Notes: a model not told the origin generated them from the letters alone. DNA of 64,000 nucleotides from JALHFZ01 sp963674625 (GCA_963674625.2 CAXXXO010000001.1:1-64000), one strand, 5' to 3'. Counted from the stretch's first letter, positions 1-8,780 are shown. Numbers and translations are program-made.

Positions 1-441
1 CCAGGATTGAGCCCGGAGCGGTGATCCGGGACATGGTGGACGTGCAGAAGGGCGCCGTGGTCATGATGGGCGCGGGTGATCAACATCGGTGCTGTGATCG
101 GCGAACGGACCATGATCGACATGAATGCCGTGGTGGGAGGAAGAGCCCAGATCGGCTCCGACTGCCACATCGGGGCGGGAGCGGTTGTCGCCGGAGTCAT
201 CGAGCCTCCCAGCGCGACTCCCGTGGTCATCGAGGACAGGGTGCTCGTGGGCGCAAATGCCGTGATCCTCGAAGGGGTGCGGGTTGGTGCGGGGGCAGTT
301 GTGGCCGCCGGCGCCATAGTGACGAAGGACGTACCCCCCCGGACCGTGGTGGCGGGGTCTCCCGCCAGGGTCATCAAGGATGTGGATGCGAAGACCGAGT
401 CCAAGACGGAAATTGTCCAGGACCTCCGGAATCTGAAATAG
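1..441 (+). pseudogene. dapH: Tetrahydrodipicolinate N-acetyltransferase (DapH-like), 5' truncated by window edge, frameshifted
   Basis: Left-handed beta-helix acyltransferase of the lysine/diaminopimelate pathway, which acetylates tetrahydrodipicolinate. Hexapeptide repeats are clear (NIGAVIGE, TMIDMNAVVGGRAQ, CHIGAGAVVAGVIEPPS), ending in the DVPPRTVVAGSPARVIK tail typical of DapH. The start lies outside the window. The reading frame changes near position 75: positions up to about 74 read IRDMVDVQKGAVVMMGA in frame 3, and the helix continues in frame 1 from NIGAV. One extra G in the short G run at 72-76 explains this. The gene sits 22 bp before lysC, consistent with a lysine operon. Either the gene is broken or the base is a sequencing error; several neighbours are hit the same way. 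Confidence 0.8.
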
Positions 442-463
442 AGCGGCAGAGGAGAGAGAGCCC

Positions 464-1669
464 GTGCTGGTACAGAAATACGGCGGTTCGTCCGTGGCCA
501 CTCCGGAGAAAATCCGTTATGTGGCGGAGAAGATAAAACGAAGGGCGGATGAAGGCGAAAAGCTGGTGGTGGTGGTCTCGGCCATGGGCAAGTCCACCAA
601 TGCCCTTATCGCCCTCGGGGGGGAGGTCTCCTCCTCCCCCTCTCCCCGGGAGATGGACATGCTGCTCTCCACGGGAGAGCAGGTCAGCTCGGCCCTCCTG
701 GCCATGGCCCTCGGCGACCTGGGAGTGAAGGCCATGTCGTGCAACGCCTTTCAGCTCGAGATGACCACCACGGGCAGTTTCAGCAACGCCCGGATCGTGG
801 ATATGAACCTTGTGAAGCTCAGAAAGCTTCTCGAGTCACGGGATGTGCTGGTCGTCACGGGCTTTCAGGGGGTCAGCCCTGAGGGAGACATTACCACCCT
901 CGGCCGGGGAGGATCGGACACCTCGGCGGTGGCCGTCGCCGCGAAGTGCGGCTGTCCCTGCGAAATCTACAGCGACGTGGACGGCATCTACACCTGCGAC
1001 CCCGCGCCGTGAAGAACGCCCGGAAGCTGGATTACATCACTTTCGACGAAATGCTCGAACTCTCCTCCCTGGGGGCGAAGGTCCTTCACTCCCGGGCGGT
1101 GGAGATCGCCAAAAAATATTCCGTGAGGCTCTACTGCGCCTCCACCTTCTCCGACGAAAGGGGTACTGACGTGGTGAATACCCTTCCTGAATGGCTCGAA
1201 CAACCGGTGGTCACAGGGGTGACCGCCGACAGCAACCAGATGAGGATCAATATCGCCCGGATGCCCGGCTCCATGGTGGCCATGAGCGCTCTCTTCCGGG
1301 AGCTCGCGGATCGCGGATTCAACGTGGACATGATCTCCACGGTGAATGAAAACGGCCATTCTCACCTCACCTTCACTGTGGTGGACGCCGGAGGCAAGGC
1401 CGTCCTCGAGACGGTGAAGTCCACCCTCTCCCCCTGGGAGGGATGGACCGTGACGGAGGACCGCAGCGTCTCAAAGGTCTCCGCCGTGGGGGTTGGAATG
1501 AAATCCGCACCCGGCGTGGCGGCCCGGTTCTTCACCGCACTGGGCGGGAAGGACATCCGGATGCTCGGCACCACCACCTCGGAGATCAAGATCTCCGCTC
1601 TTGTCCCCAGGGAGCAGGAAGGGGAAGCCCTTCAGGCCCTCGTGGACGAATTCGGGCTGGGGGGCCTAG
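464..1669 (+). pseudogene. lysC: Aspartate kinase, frameshifted
   Basis: Aspartokinase phosphorylates aspartate at the head of the lysine/threonine/methionine pathway. It starts at GTG 464 (MLVQKYGGSSVATPEKI) after a GGAGAG ribosome-binding stretch. The kinase core shows KYGGSS, STGEQVSS, GFQGVSPEGDITTLGRGGSDTSA and YSDVDGIYTCDP. At about 1008 the frame changes: reading resumes as AVKNARKLDYITFDEM, so one C is missing from the C run after GAC. Two ACT domains follow (NQMRINIARMPGSMVAMS and SAVGVGMKSAPGVAARFF). A second indel in the six-G run near 1660 would restore the TAG at 1667-1669, which would end the protein a few bases before argD. The family is certain; whether the gene is dead or mis-sequenced is open. 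Confidence 0.85.
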
Positions 1670-1673
1670 GCAA

Positions 1674-2762
1674 ATGCTCTGTCCGGTCTATTCCCCCCTC
1701 GATCTCACCGTGGAGCGGGCCGAGGGGATCAGAATCTACACGACGAAAGGCGTATTTCTCGATACCTACGGAGGCATAGGCGTTCTGCCCCTGGGGCACA
1801 GCCATCCCGACGTGGTCAGCGCCCTGACCGAGAAGGCGTCCCGGTATGCCCATCTCTCCAATTATTTCCTCGACCCGGACGCTTCAGAGGTGGCTGAGAC
1901 GCTCACGGCGAAGACGGGAAGACAGGGAGAGGCCTATTTCGCCAATTCGGGGACCGAGGCGAACGAGGCTGCCCTGAAGGCGGTCAGGAAAAACCGCAAA
2001 GGGGCCATCGTCTCCTTCAAGGGAAATTTTCACGGTCGTACTCTCGGAGCCCTCTCCATCACCTGGGGGCCGTCCATGAGCAGCCCTTCGAGCCCCTGAT
2101 TCCCGGGTGCGTCTTTCTTCCTCCGAGCGGTCATGCCCTCCTCGACTTTGCGGAGAAGAACGAGATCGCGGGGATTTTCCTCGAATGCATCCAGGGGAAC
2201 AGCGGCATCTATCCGATCCCGAAGACCTCGCTTCCGCAGCGGCGAAGCTTCAGAAAGAGCGGGACGTTTTAGTCGCTGCGGACGAAATTCAGGGAGGGCT
2301 GGGAAGAACGGGGAAATTCTTCTCCTTTGAGCATTTCGGCCTCGAGCCGGATATCATCACCCTGGGGAAAGGCCTCGGCGGCGGACTGCCCCTTGGGGCG
2401 GCGCTGTTTTGCGGCTGGTCCCCCTTCGCCCGGGGGATCACGGCTCCACCTTCGCCCCCAACCCCGTCTCCCTTGCGGCAGGAAAGGCCGTGCTCCGTCA
2501 TCTGACACCGACTCTGCTCGAAGAAGTTACCCGGAAGGGAGCCCTTCTGCGGAATAAGCTTGCAGCCCTCCCCTGGGCGGGGGAGGTGCGGGGCAAGGGG
2601 CTCATGATCGGGGTCTCGGCCGAAAATCCCGGGGAGATAAAGAAGAAGGCCTTCGACCGTTCGGTCCTGCTCAACGTCACCGGAGGGGGAATCCGTTTCC
2701 TTCCCGCCCTGACGATCACGGAGGCGGAAATGGACGAGATCGTCGGCCGGCTGAACTTTTAG
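1674..2762 (+). pseudogene. argD: Acetylornithine/succinyldiaminopimelate-type aminotransferase, three frameshifts
   Basis: Class III PLP aminotransferase of the ArgD/DapC type. It starts at ATG 1674, four bases after the probable lysC stop. Segments read GIRIYTTKGVFLDTYGGIGV, HSHPDVVSAL, FANSGTEANEAALKAVRK and FHGRTLGALSIT up to about 2065. Reading then shifts by one base to QPFEPLIPGCVFLPPSGHALLDF, shifts again near 2220 to EDLASAAAKLQKERDVLVAADEIQGGLGRTG, and again near 2425 to GDHGSTFAPNPVSLAAGKAVL, ending GRLNF at the TAG. Each step is consistent with one missing base. The PLP-lysine region (ITLGKGLGGGLPLGA) is intact. The stop overlaps the convergent acetyltransferase stop. Assigned to argD by family; the substrate could also be the lysine-pathway intermediate given its neighbours. 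Confidence 0.8.
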
Positions 2763-3569
2763 CAGGCGTCCGGGTCGGCGGAGAAGACGAAAAAACGGAA
2801 GCACTCCCGGAAGCCCGCTTCAAGATAGAGGGGGTAGCCGTCGGGAGAGGACTGAAGGGTCATCATCGTGCACCCCTCCGTCCTGGCTTCATCGACGCAC
2901 CGGGAGAGGAGCATTCTCCCCAGTCCCTCCGCCGGAAGGCGGGTACGGTGGAGAAAAAGTAGAGCCCGGCGGTCTCTCCTGGAAAGGAGACCAGGGCAGT
3001 GGCCGCCGGAATCTCCTCAAAAAACAGGGTGACAAGCCGGAAGAACTGCCCGAAGGGCTCCTCAAGAAAACTCTCCGCAAAGGCGGAAAAGGTCTGTTCA
3101 TGCTCGCTCCCCGATGAAAACCCTTTCAGAGAACACTGTGCCCAGGTCCGGGCATCCTCGGGGCGGAACGCCGTCCTGACGGACACGGGAGGGGGCAGAT
3201 CCTCTGAAGGGGCGGTACTTGCAAGGTCCATCACCATGGCCGGCGGGGCGCATCGCTCCTTCAGCCCCTTCCGGGAGAGGGTTTTTCTCAGCGCTGCTGA
3301 GTCGGTGGAGGGGCCGTTCCACCAGGTGAAGGGGACGCCTTCCTCACGAAAAAAGGAGACCACTTGGGAGATCCCCTTTTCAAGGTCCTCCGGAATGCCC
3401 AGACGAAGTTCTGGTCGGCTATCGAAACGCCTGTGGAGACGCAGAGACACCCGTCCCTGAACTCCCCGCGGGAAGTGGGGAGCATGCCGAGAAGTTTCAC
3501 CGTACCGGAAAAATTCTCTTCCGCTTTTTTTACCCTTGGACCGCAAAGATTTTCTGCCGGATGCTCCAT
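2759..3569 (-). pseudogene. GNAT-family N-acetyltransferase, two frameshifts
   Basis: Reverse-strand gene starting at ATG 3569 (MEHPAENLCGPRVKKAEENF) behind GAGGAG. Reading changes frame near 3395, from IADQNFVWAF to PEDLEKGISQVVSFFREEGVPFTWW, and again near 2930, after AGLYFFSTVPAFRRR, to GLGRMLLSRCVDEARTEGC. The last segment contains the R/Q-x-x-G-x-G/A type acetyl-CoA loop and a typical GNAT end (DGYPLYLEAGFRECFRFFVF). The substrate is unknown. The frameshifts fall on the same 3.6-kb stretch as the damage in dapH, lysC and argD. Confidence 0.65.
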
Positions 3570-3694
3570 GCAATCTCCTCTTTTACGAAGTTGTGGCATA
3601 ATTGTACAGGGAAAGAGATCTTTCGGCATGGCCCGATGCTCTTTTTCTGTCCGCAGAAATATTCAGCCCATGAATTGAAAAGGAGGTTTTTCCT

Positions 3695-3985
3695 TTGCTC
3701 TATCGAAAAATGCCTCAGACGGGAGACGAGATCTCCATCCTCGGCTACGGCTGCATGCGCCTTCCCCTCAACGCCGAGGGGGGCATCGACGAAGCCCGGG
3801 CCGCCGCCCTGATCCGAAGCTCCATCGACAAGGGGGTCAACTATATCGACACTGCATGGCCCTATCACGGAGGGGAGAGCGAACCCGTGGTGGGATGGTA
3901 TTTGAACAACCGACATTGGACGGATTCGATCCTCAACGGATCATACAGAATAGAACGTTTGGGCCTAAAGAGAGATGAGCTGTGA
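3695..3985 (+). pseudogene. Chimera: aldo/keto reductase N-terminus fused in frame to an RmlB C-terminus
   Basis: The frame starts at TTG 3695 behind AAGGAGG (3679-3685). Residues 1-65 or so are the start of an aldo/keto reductase (LYRKMPQTGDEISILGYGCMRL, then GVNYIDTAWPYHGGESEP). At about 3887-3898 the sequence switches without a frame change to WYLNNRHWTDSILNGSYRIERLGL, the characteristic C-terminal tail of dTDP-glucose 4,6-dehydratase (RmlB). The reductase lacks most of its barrel and its catalytic Lys/His, and the RmlB part lacks its Rossmann domain, so no activity is expected. The stop overlaps rmlA, as an intact rmlB stop would. This looks like a deletion or recombination joint, or an assembly join. 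Confidence 0.75.
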
Positions 3986-4722
3986 TGAAGGGCATCATAC
4001 TTGCAGGTGGAAAAGGAACCCGTCTATATCCCCTCACAAAACACACGAACAAGCATCTTCTGCCTGTCGGACCGGAGCCCATGATTTACAACCCAGTTAA
4101 AAACCTGGTCACCTGTGGTGTTCGCGAAATACTCATTGTTACCAGCAGCCAGCATATGGGAGATATCGTCACCACGCTCGGCAGCGGTGAAGAGTTTGAT
4201 GCGGACTTCACCTATAAAGTGCAGGACGAAGCGAAGGGAATAGCAGATGCACTCCGTTTGGGGAAAGGATTTGCAGGAGAGGATTCCGTTTTCGTCCTGT
4301 TGGGTGATAATATCTTCGAACAGCCTCTCATTCATTTTGTTCAAAATTACAGGACGGAACAAGGTGAAAGAGGTGCAAGGGTCATGCTCGTTAAGGTTGA
4401 TAATCCATCCAGCTTCGGCATTGCCGCGCTCGACGAGAAGAAGGTGCTCGAAATTCAGGAGAAGCCCGAGAAACCCACGAGCAACTACGCCGTTGTCGGC
4501 GCTTACCTCTACGACAGCCAGGTCTGGGAGATCATCGAAGGCCTGAGCCCTTCCAAAAGGGGAGAGTACGAGATCACCGACATCAACAATATCTACATCG
4601 CCAAGGGTGAGCTGGAGTACGATTTTGTCCGGGGTATGTGGATGGATACCGGCACCTTTGAGTCGTACCACCGGGCGAACGAAATTTTGTTCAGCCGCAT
4701 GAAGGGAGAGCATTCTTCATGA
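3985..4722 (+). CDS. rmlA: Glucose-1-phosphate thymidylyltransferase (short form)
   Basis: Makes dTDP-glucose from glucose-1-phosphate and dTTP, feeding dTDP-sugar synthesis. The N-terminal nucleotidyltransferase signature is intact (GIILAGGKGTRLYPLTKHTNKHLLPV), followed by the metal/product-site motif FVLLGDNIFE, the EKPEKPTSNYAVVGAYLYD region and a GEYEITDINNIYI stretch. At 245 residues it is the short class without the long C-terminal extension. ATG 3985 is preferred over GTG 3982 because MKGIILAGG matches the usual family start. It overlaps rffA by 4 bp. Only the tail of rmlB survives upstream, so the dTDP-glucose dehydratase step must be encoded elsewhere if the pathway is active. Confidence 0.9.
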   Translation: MKGIILAGGKGTRLYPLTKHTNKHLLPVGPEPMIYNPVKNLVTCGVREILIVTSSQHMGDIVTTLGSGEEFDADFTYKVQDEAKGIADALRLGKGFAGEDSVFVLLGDNIFEQPLIHFVQNYRTEQGERGARVMLVKVDNPSSFGIAALDEKKVLEIQEKPEKPTSNYAVVGAYLYDSQVWEIIEGLSPSKRGEYEITDINNIYIAKGELEYDFVRGMWMDTGTFESYHRANEILFSRMKGEHSS

Positions 4723-5864
4723 AGATACCTTTCAACAGACCCTATGTCGTCGGCAAAGAAATGGAGTATATCCGCCAAGTCGTAGAAGGCGGTCTCTTCG
4801 CCGGAAACGGTGAGTTTTCGAGGCGCTGCGCACGATGGCTGGAAGAGGCCACTGGCTGCCGTAAAGCCATCCTTGTCCCTTCCGGAACCGCTGCGCTCGA
4901 AATGATGATGATCCTCGCAGATATCGGCCCCGACGACGAGGTCATCATGCCCTCCTTCACCTTCAGCTCCACCGCCAACGCAGTCGTTCTGCGCGGAGCT
5001 GTCCCCGTCTTCATCGACATTCGCCCCGACACGCTCAACATGGACGAAACACTGATCGAAGCTGCCGTCACCTCCCGCACGAAGGCCATCCTTCCCGTCC
5101 ATTACGCCGGAGTCGGGTGCGAGATGGATGCGATCATGGCCATCGCTGAAAAGCACGGTCTTCTCGTGCTGGAGGACGCCGCCCAATGCATCCTCTCGTA
5201 TTACAAGGGAAGGCACCTGGGAAGCATCGGGCAGATGGGCGCTCTCAGCTTCCACGAGACCAAGAACATCCACTGCGGCGAAGGGGGAGCGCTGCTGATC
5301 AACGATCCTGCCATCGTCGAACGGGCCGAGATCGTCATGGAGAAGGGGACCGACCGCAGCAAGTTCTTCCGGGGCGAGATCGATAAGTACAGCTGGGTGG
5401 ATCTGGGCTCGTCCTATCTTATCAATGAGATTACGGCGGCTTTTCTCTTTGCGCAGTTGGAGGAAGCCGAGAGCATCGTTGAAAAACGCCTCACTGCATG
5501 GAACGGATACTACTCGGCGCTTGAGGCACTCGAATCCGACAGATTCCTGCGCCGTCCGTTCCTTCCGGAGGGAACGCACCACAACGGCCATATCTTCGAG
5601 GTTCTTTTCAGGAGTGGTGAAGAGCGGAACTGGACGATGGACTTCCTGAACTCTCAAGGGGTTAATGCCGTCTTTCACTATTTACCTTTGGACAGTGCAA
5701 CTGCAGGTGTGAACTTCGGAAGAGTTGGCGGCGACCTCAGAAGTCTGCCGATAACGAACGACTTGTCGCGGAGACTGCTTCGTTTGCCTTTATGGACGGA
5801 CCTGCCGGTTGCAAGAGTCGCCATGGAACTCAGAAATGCCTTCATAGAGCATGGGCACAAATGA
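4719..5864 (+). CDS. rffA: dTDP-4-amino-4,6-dideoxyhexose transaminase (RffA/WecE type)
   Basis: DegT/DnrJ/EryC1/StrS-family PLP aminotransferase, 381 residues. It has the family start IPFNRPYVVGKEMEYIRQVVEGG, SGTAALEMMMILADIGPDDEVIMPSFTFSSTANA, the PLP aspartate in LEDAAQC, and the Schiff-base lysine in SFHETKNIHCGEGGAL (about K182). This set closely matches enzymes that aminate dTDP-4-keto-6-deoxyglucose at C4, giving dTDP-4-amino-4,6-dideoxygalactose or its glucose isomer. It overlaps rmlA and the following WbqC-like gene by 4 bp each, so the three are a translationally coupled unit. The exact C4 stereochemistry cannot be read from sequence. Confidence 0.85.
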   Translation: MKIPFNRPYVVGKEMEYIRQVVEGGLFAGNGEFSRRCARWLEEATGCRKAILVPSGTAALEMMMILADIGPDDEVIMPSFTFSSTANAVVLRGAVPVFIDIRPDTLNMDETLIEAAVTSRTKAILPVHYAGVGCEMDAIMAIAEKHGLLVLEDAAQCILSYYKGRHLGSIGQMGALSFHETKNIHCGEGGALLINDPAIVERAEIVMEKGTDRSKFFRGEIDKYSWVDLGSSYLINEITAAFLFAQLEEAESIVEKRLTAWNGYYSALEALESDRFLRRPFLPEGTHHNGHIFEVLFRSGEERNWTMDFLNSQGVNAVFHYLPLDSATAGVNFGRVGGDLRSLPITNDLSRRLLRLPLWTDLPVARVAMELRNAFIEHGHK

Positions 5865-6571
5865 AGACGAAGAAGACCGTCGCTATCCTCCAGTCGAATT
5901 ACATTCCTTGGAAAGGAAATTTCCATATGATGCACTTGGTGGACGAGTACGTGCTGTACGACGACGTACAGTTTACTCGCCGCGACTGGAGAAACCGCAA
6001 CAGGATAAAAACTCCGAATGGCCTCCATTGGCTGACCATCCCTGTGAAAAGTGTGCCCGGCCATCAATCTCCCGAAGGCGGCCAGAAAATCTGCGAAACC
6101 GAGATCTCCGACCGCTTCTGGGTCGAGAAACATTGGCGGCAGATCGAGTCGAGCTACTCCATTGCTCCGTTTTGGAAAATGTACGAAACTCCGTTGAAAA
6201 CAGCGTACGAAGCCGCCTCCAATGAAACTTCGCTGAGCAGTATCAATTTTCTCTTTCTCTCGGCGCTCATGGGACTCCTCGGTTTTTCGACCAGAATCAC
6301 GTGGTCCATGGATTATCATGCTCAAGGACACAAAACCGAAAGGCTGCTCGACATTCTCCAAAAGGCGGAGGCCACCGATTACCTCAGCGGCCCCCTCGCC
6401 AAGGATTACATCGAAAAAGAGAAGTTCGACGAAGCAGAAATAGCCCTCCAATGGATGAACTACTCCTCGTATCCGGAATATCCGCAACTCTATCCGCCGT
6501 TCGAGCACGGAGTCTCGATTATGGACATGCTGTTCATGTTAGGACCTAACGCACCCAAATATATTTGGTAA
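5861..6571 (+). CDS. WbqC-like family protein
   Basis: 236-residue member of the WbqC family, found in O-antigen and capsule loci, with unproven chemistry (proposed to act on amino sugars or their acyl groups). It shows VAILQSNYIPWKGNFHMMHLV at the N-terminus, YDDVQFTRRDWRNRNRIKTPNG, TIPVK, and a C-terminal PFEHGVSIMDMLFMLGPNAP block. The start ATG 5861 overlaps the rffA stop (ATGA). The last 70 bp recur in damaged form at 7664-7746, implying a second WbqC copy once stood downstream. It is likely tied to rffA in making a modified 4-amino-sugar. Confidence 0.75.
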   Translation: MKTKKTVAILQSNYIPWKGNFHMMHLVDEYVLYDDVQFTRRDWRNRNRIKTPNGLHWLTIPVKSVPGHQSPEGGQKICETEISDRFWVEKHWRQIESSYSIAPFWKMYETPLKTAYEAASNETSLSSINFLFLSALMGLLGFSTRITWSMDYHAQGHKTERLLDILQKAEATDYLSGPLAKDYIEKEKFDEAEIALQWMNYSSYPEYPQLYPPFEHGVSIMDMLFMLGPNAPKYIW

Positions 6572-6644
6572 CAGTAGAAATTGAAATAGACTCATTGCTA
6601 ATTATAAAAAGTTAATTTATTTGAGATCGGAAGGTGTTCGAGCG

Positions 6645-7355
6645 GTGAAAGAAAACCTTGATGTACATTGCAATGCATATATAGAGGATCCGTTCGAATG
6701 TGAGAATAGTTTGACCATAGAGAATCTCGCGCAAAAATGTGTATCGTACAGCCTCTCCAAATCAAACTATCTTGAGCTGGGATTAGGACATGGAGTCGCA
6801 CTTAAGGTACTCGCAGAAAACTTTGAATCAGTTACGGCTTTAGATGGCTCTGTTAAAATGATAGAAAAGTTTACCAATGCCTATAAAAATGTCCAACTGC
6901 AACACACCTACTTCGAAGACTATCAGACAGAAAATAAATACGATAGCATTGGAATGGGTTTTATTCTTGAGCACGTGGAGAATCCCTTGCTGATCCTAAT
7001 AAAATACAAATCTTTCTTACGCGGAGGTGGCAGTCTCTTCATCGGAGTTCCAAATGCCGCTTCCTTGCATAGATTATTGGCTTTGGAGGCCGGTTTGATT
7101 GATGACATACATGCTTTGTCGACACAAGATATTGCTTTCGGTCATCGGCGTAATTTAACTAACGAGGAGTGGCTCGCGCTCTTTTCCGAGGCCGGATACA
7201 CAGTCCAGCGAAACGAAGGTCTATATCTGAAGCCCTTCACAACCAAACAAATTCAATCTTTAACGCTGGACGAAAGAGTTTATTCGGCATTAGGGAAGCT
7301 CGCCATGTCTTATCCTGGTATTTCAAACGCATGTTTTTTTGAGTTAAAAGCCTGA
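6645..7355 (+). CDS. Class I SAM-dependent methyltransferase
   Basis: Rossmann-fold methyltransferase with motif I YLELGLGHGVALKVL, an acidic motif II end (VTALDGSV), EHVENPLLIL in the post-II position and an LRGGGSLFIGVPN motif. GTG 6645 is chosen because GGAAGGTG lies 8 bases upstream; TTG 6621 is a possible longer start. The composition is clearly AT-richer than the flanks, which suggests separate acquisition. It lies between the intact WbqC gene and the repeat of its 3' end. The target is not evident; a sugar or sugar-linked acyl group is likely from context. Confidence 0.7.
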   Translation: MKENLDVHCNAYIEDPFECENSLTIENLAQKCVSYSLSKSNYLELGLGHGVALKVLAENFESVTALDGSVKMIEKFTNAYKNVQLQHTYFEDYQTENKYDSIGMGFILEHVENPLLILIKYKSFLRGGGSLFIGVPNAASLHRLLALEAGLIDDIHALSTQDIAFGHRRNLTNEEWLALFSEAGYTVQRNEGLYLKPFTTKQIQSLTLDERVYSALGKLAMSYPGISNACFFELKA

Positions 7356-7411
7356 TGATTCTGGACACGGCTATTCTCTTGAGCTATTCAAATAGAAATG
7401 AATGTGTTGTT

Positions 7412-7471
7412 TTGAAAAAAATAGTGATTTATGGATCCGGAGACTTCGGACAAATCTTGAGGAATCTCTGA
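7412..7471 (+). pseudogene. N-terminal stub of a NeuD/PglD-like acyltransferase
   Basis: A TTG-initiated 19-codon frame reads LKKIVIYGSGDFGQILRNL and then stops. The opening KKIVIYGSG-x-FG is the nucleotide-binding start of NeuD/PglD sugar acyltransferases; the intact NeuD-like gene at 9396 opens similarly. What follows is unrelated (transposase-like), so this appears to be the 5' end of a gene cut by an insertion. The match is short and therefore moderate. Confidence 0.4.
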
Positions 7472-7560
7472 TTTAATCCCTCTTCGACCTTGAACAGGGA
7501 GAAATCTTGTATCATTATGCTGTGCAGCATCAATCTTCCAAAGACCGGGAGGAACCCGTC

Positions 7561-7665
7561 ATGGATTGCCAGAGAAGCCTCGCCCAAGCCGAAGCCTTTG
7601 AGAAATACCGAAAACCCACCCGAAGAGAAAAATTTCTGGAATCCATGAATACAACAATACTCTAA
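7561..7665 (+). mobile_element. N-terminal relic of an IS5-family transposase
   Basis: A 34-codon frame begins at ATG 7561 and contains FEKYRKPTRREKFLESMN. The pattern F-x-(K/R)-(Y/F)-R-K-x-TRR-(E)-(K/Q)-FL-x-x-M is the conserved N-terminus of IS5-group transposases. It ends at TAA 7663-7665, exactly where the duplicated WbqC tail begins, so the catalytic DDE part is gone. The bases from about 7470 to 7560 probably include the element's left end, but I could not define an inverted repeat. Confidence 0.55.
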
Positions 7666-7746
7666 CTCTATCCGCCGTTCGAGCACGGAGTCTCGGTTAT
7701 GGACACACTGTTCATGTTGGGGACGGATGCACCTTCATCCATTTAG
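7664..7746 (+). pseudogene. Duplicate of the WbqC-like gene 3' end
   Basis: Positions 7664-7695 are identical to 6486-6517 over 32 bases, and similarity continues with scattered substitutions. The translated tail is YPPFEHGVSVMDTLFMLG followed by TDAPSSI and TAG 7744-7746, against PPFEHGVSIMDMLFMLGPNAP in the intact gene. No start or body of a second WbqC gene remains. It is the surviving tail of a paralogue or of a duplicated segment, abutting the transposase relic. Confidence 0.75.
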
Positions 7747-7811
7747 GGTGGAAATTGATCTTCTTGAAATGCTCATCAATCTCATGATCATGAAGATACA
7801 TTGAGGCAGGA

Positions 7812-8780
7812 GTGAATAATTTGCAGATTCAGGATTCTTCTCAATCCTCTCGAATAGAGCTTTCCATTGTCGCGACACTCTACCGTTCCGCTCTGTATAT
7901 CAAAGAATTTTGCGACAGAGCAGCTGCAGTCTCGTCGTCGCTTGTCGGGGAGAATTATGAGATCATTCTCGTCAACGACGGTTCTCCTGATGACAGTCTT
8001 AAAATTGCTGCGGAACTTTCAAAGACAAATCCGCACATTCTTGTTATCGATCTTTCAAGAAATTTCGGTCACCACAAAGCGATGATGACAGGCCTCGCTT
8101 ATTCCGTCGGAGAACGGGTTTTTCTTCTAGACATCGACCTTGAGGAGGAGCCGGAGTGGCTTTTGAGCTTTGTTAGGCAGATGGAGAACGAACAATGTGA
8201 TGTTGTCTACGGACAGCAGGCAACACGTAAAGGGGGAGTATTCGAGCGCTGGAGCGGAGAGTTGTACTATTCTCTTTTCAATATGGTGACAAAACTCAAT
8301 GTAGCAAAAAATCAGGTCACGGCACGCCTGATGACCAGAAGATACGTGGATTCGCTGTTACGTCACCAGGAGCGGGAAATCATGATCCTAGGTCTGTGGC
8401 ATATCACAGGCTTTTACCAGCGGCCGCAGCTTGTTGTGAAACGCAATACAAGCGAGACGACTTATACTCTCCGGCATAAAATGGCAATCCTGGTTAACTC
8501 GATCACTTCTTTCAGCGCAGCTCCTCTGATCTATATTTTTTACATTGGTCTGGCAATTTTCCTGCTTGCAGGTACTTACACCTCATACCTTGTGCTGAAC
8601 TGGCTGCTCTTTTCAAAACCTCTTGAAGGATGGACATCCCTTATGGCCTCAATCTGGCTCCTGGGAGGGGCTATTATTTTTTTTCTCGGCGTTATTGGAA
8701 TCTATCTGTCGAAAATTTACATGGAGACTAAAGAACGCCCATATACAATTGTGAGGAAATTCTATGGAAGAGAAAATTAA
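7812..8780 (+). CDS. GT2 polyprenyl-phosphate glycosyltransferase (GtrB/DPM1-like)
   Basis: 322-residue membrane-anchored GT2. The catalytic domain shows ELSIVATLYRSALYIKEF, the UDP-binding ILVNDGSPDDSL, DLSRNFGHHKAMMTGL, the metal site LLDIDLEEEPEW, and a long acceptor region. Two transmembrane helices follow, around residues 237-260 and 276-300, in the pattern of bactoprenol glucosyltransferases. Such enzymes load one sugar onto undecaprenyl phosphate on the cytoplasmic face. The start is GTG 7812 with GGCAGGA upstream. The expected partners, a flippase and an outer-face transferase, are plausibly the DMT pair at 11.2-11.9 kb and the large membrane protein at 12967. Confidence 0.8.
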   Translation: MNNLQIQDSSQSSRIELSIVATLYRSALYIKEFCDRAAAVSSSLVGENYEIILVNDGSPDDSLKIAAELSKTNPHILVIDLSRNFGHHKAMMTGLAYSVGERVFLLDIDLEEEPEWLLSFVRQMENEQCDVVYGQQATRKGGVFERWSGELYYSLFNMVTKLNVAKNQVTARLMTRRYVDSLLRHQEREIMILGLWHITGFYQRPQLVVKRNTSETTYTLRHKMAILVNSITSFSAAPLIYIFYIGLAIFLLAGTYTSYLVLNWLLFSKPLEGWTSLMASIWLLGGAIIFFLGVIGIYLSKIYMETKERPYTIVRKFYGREN

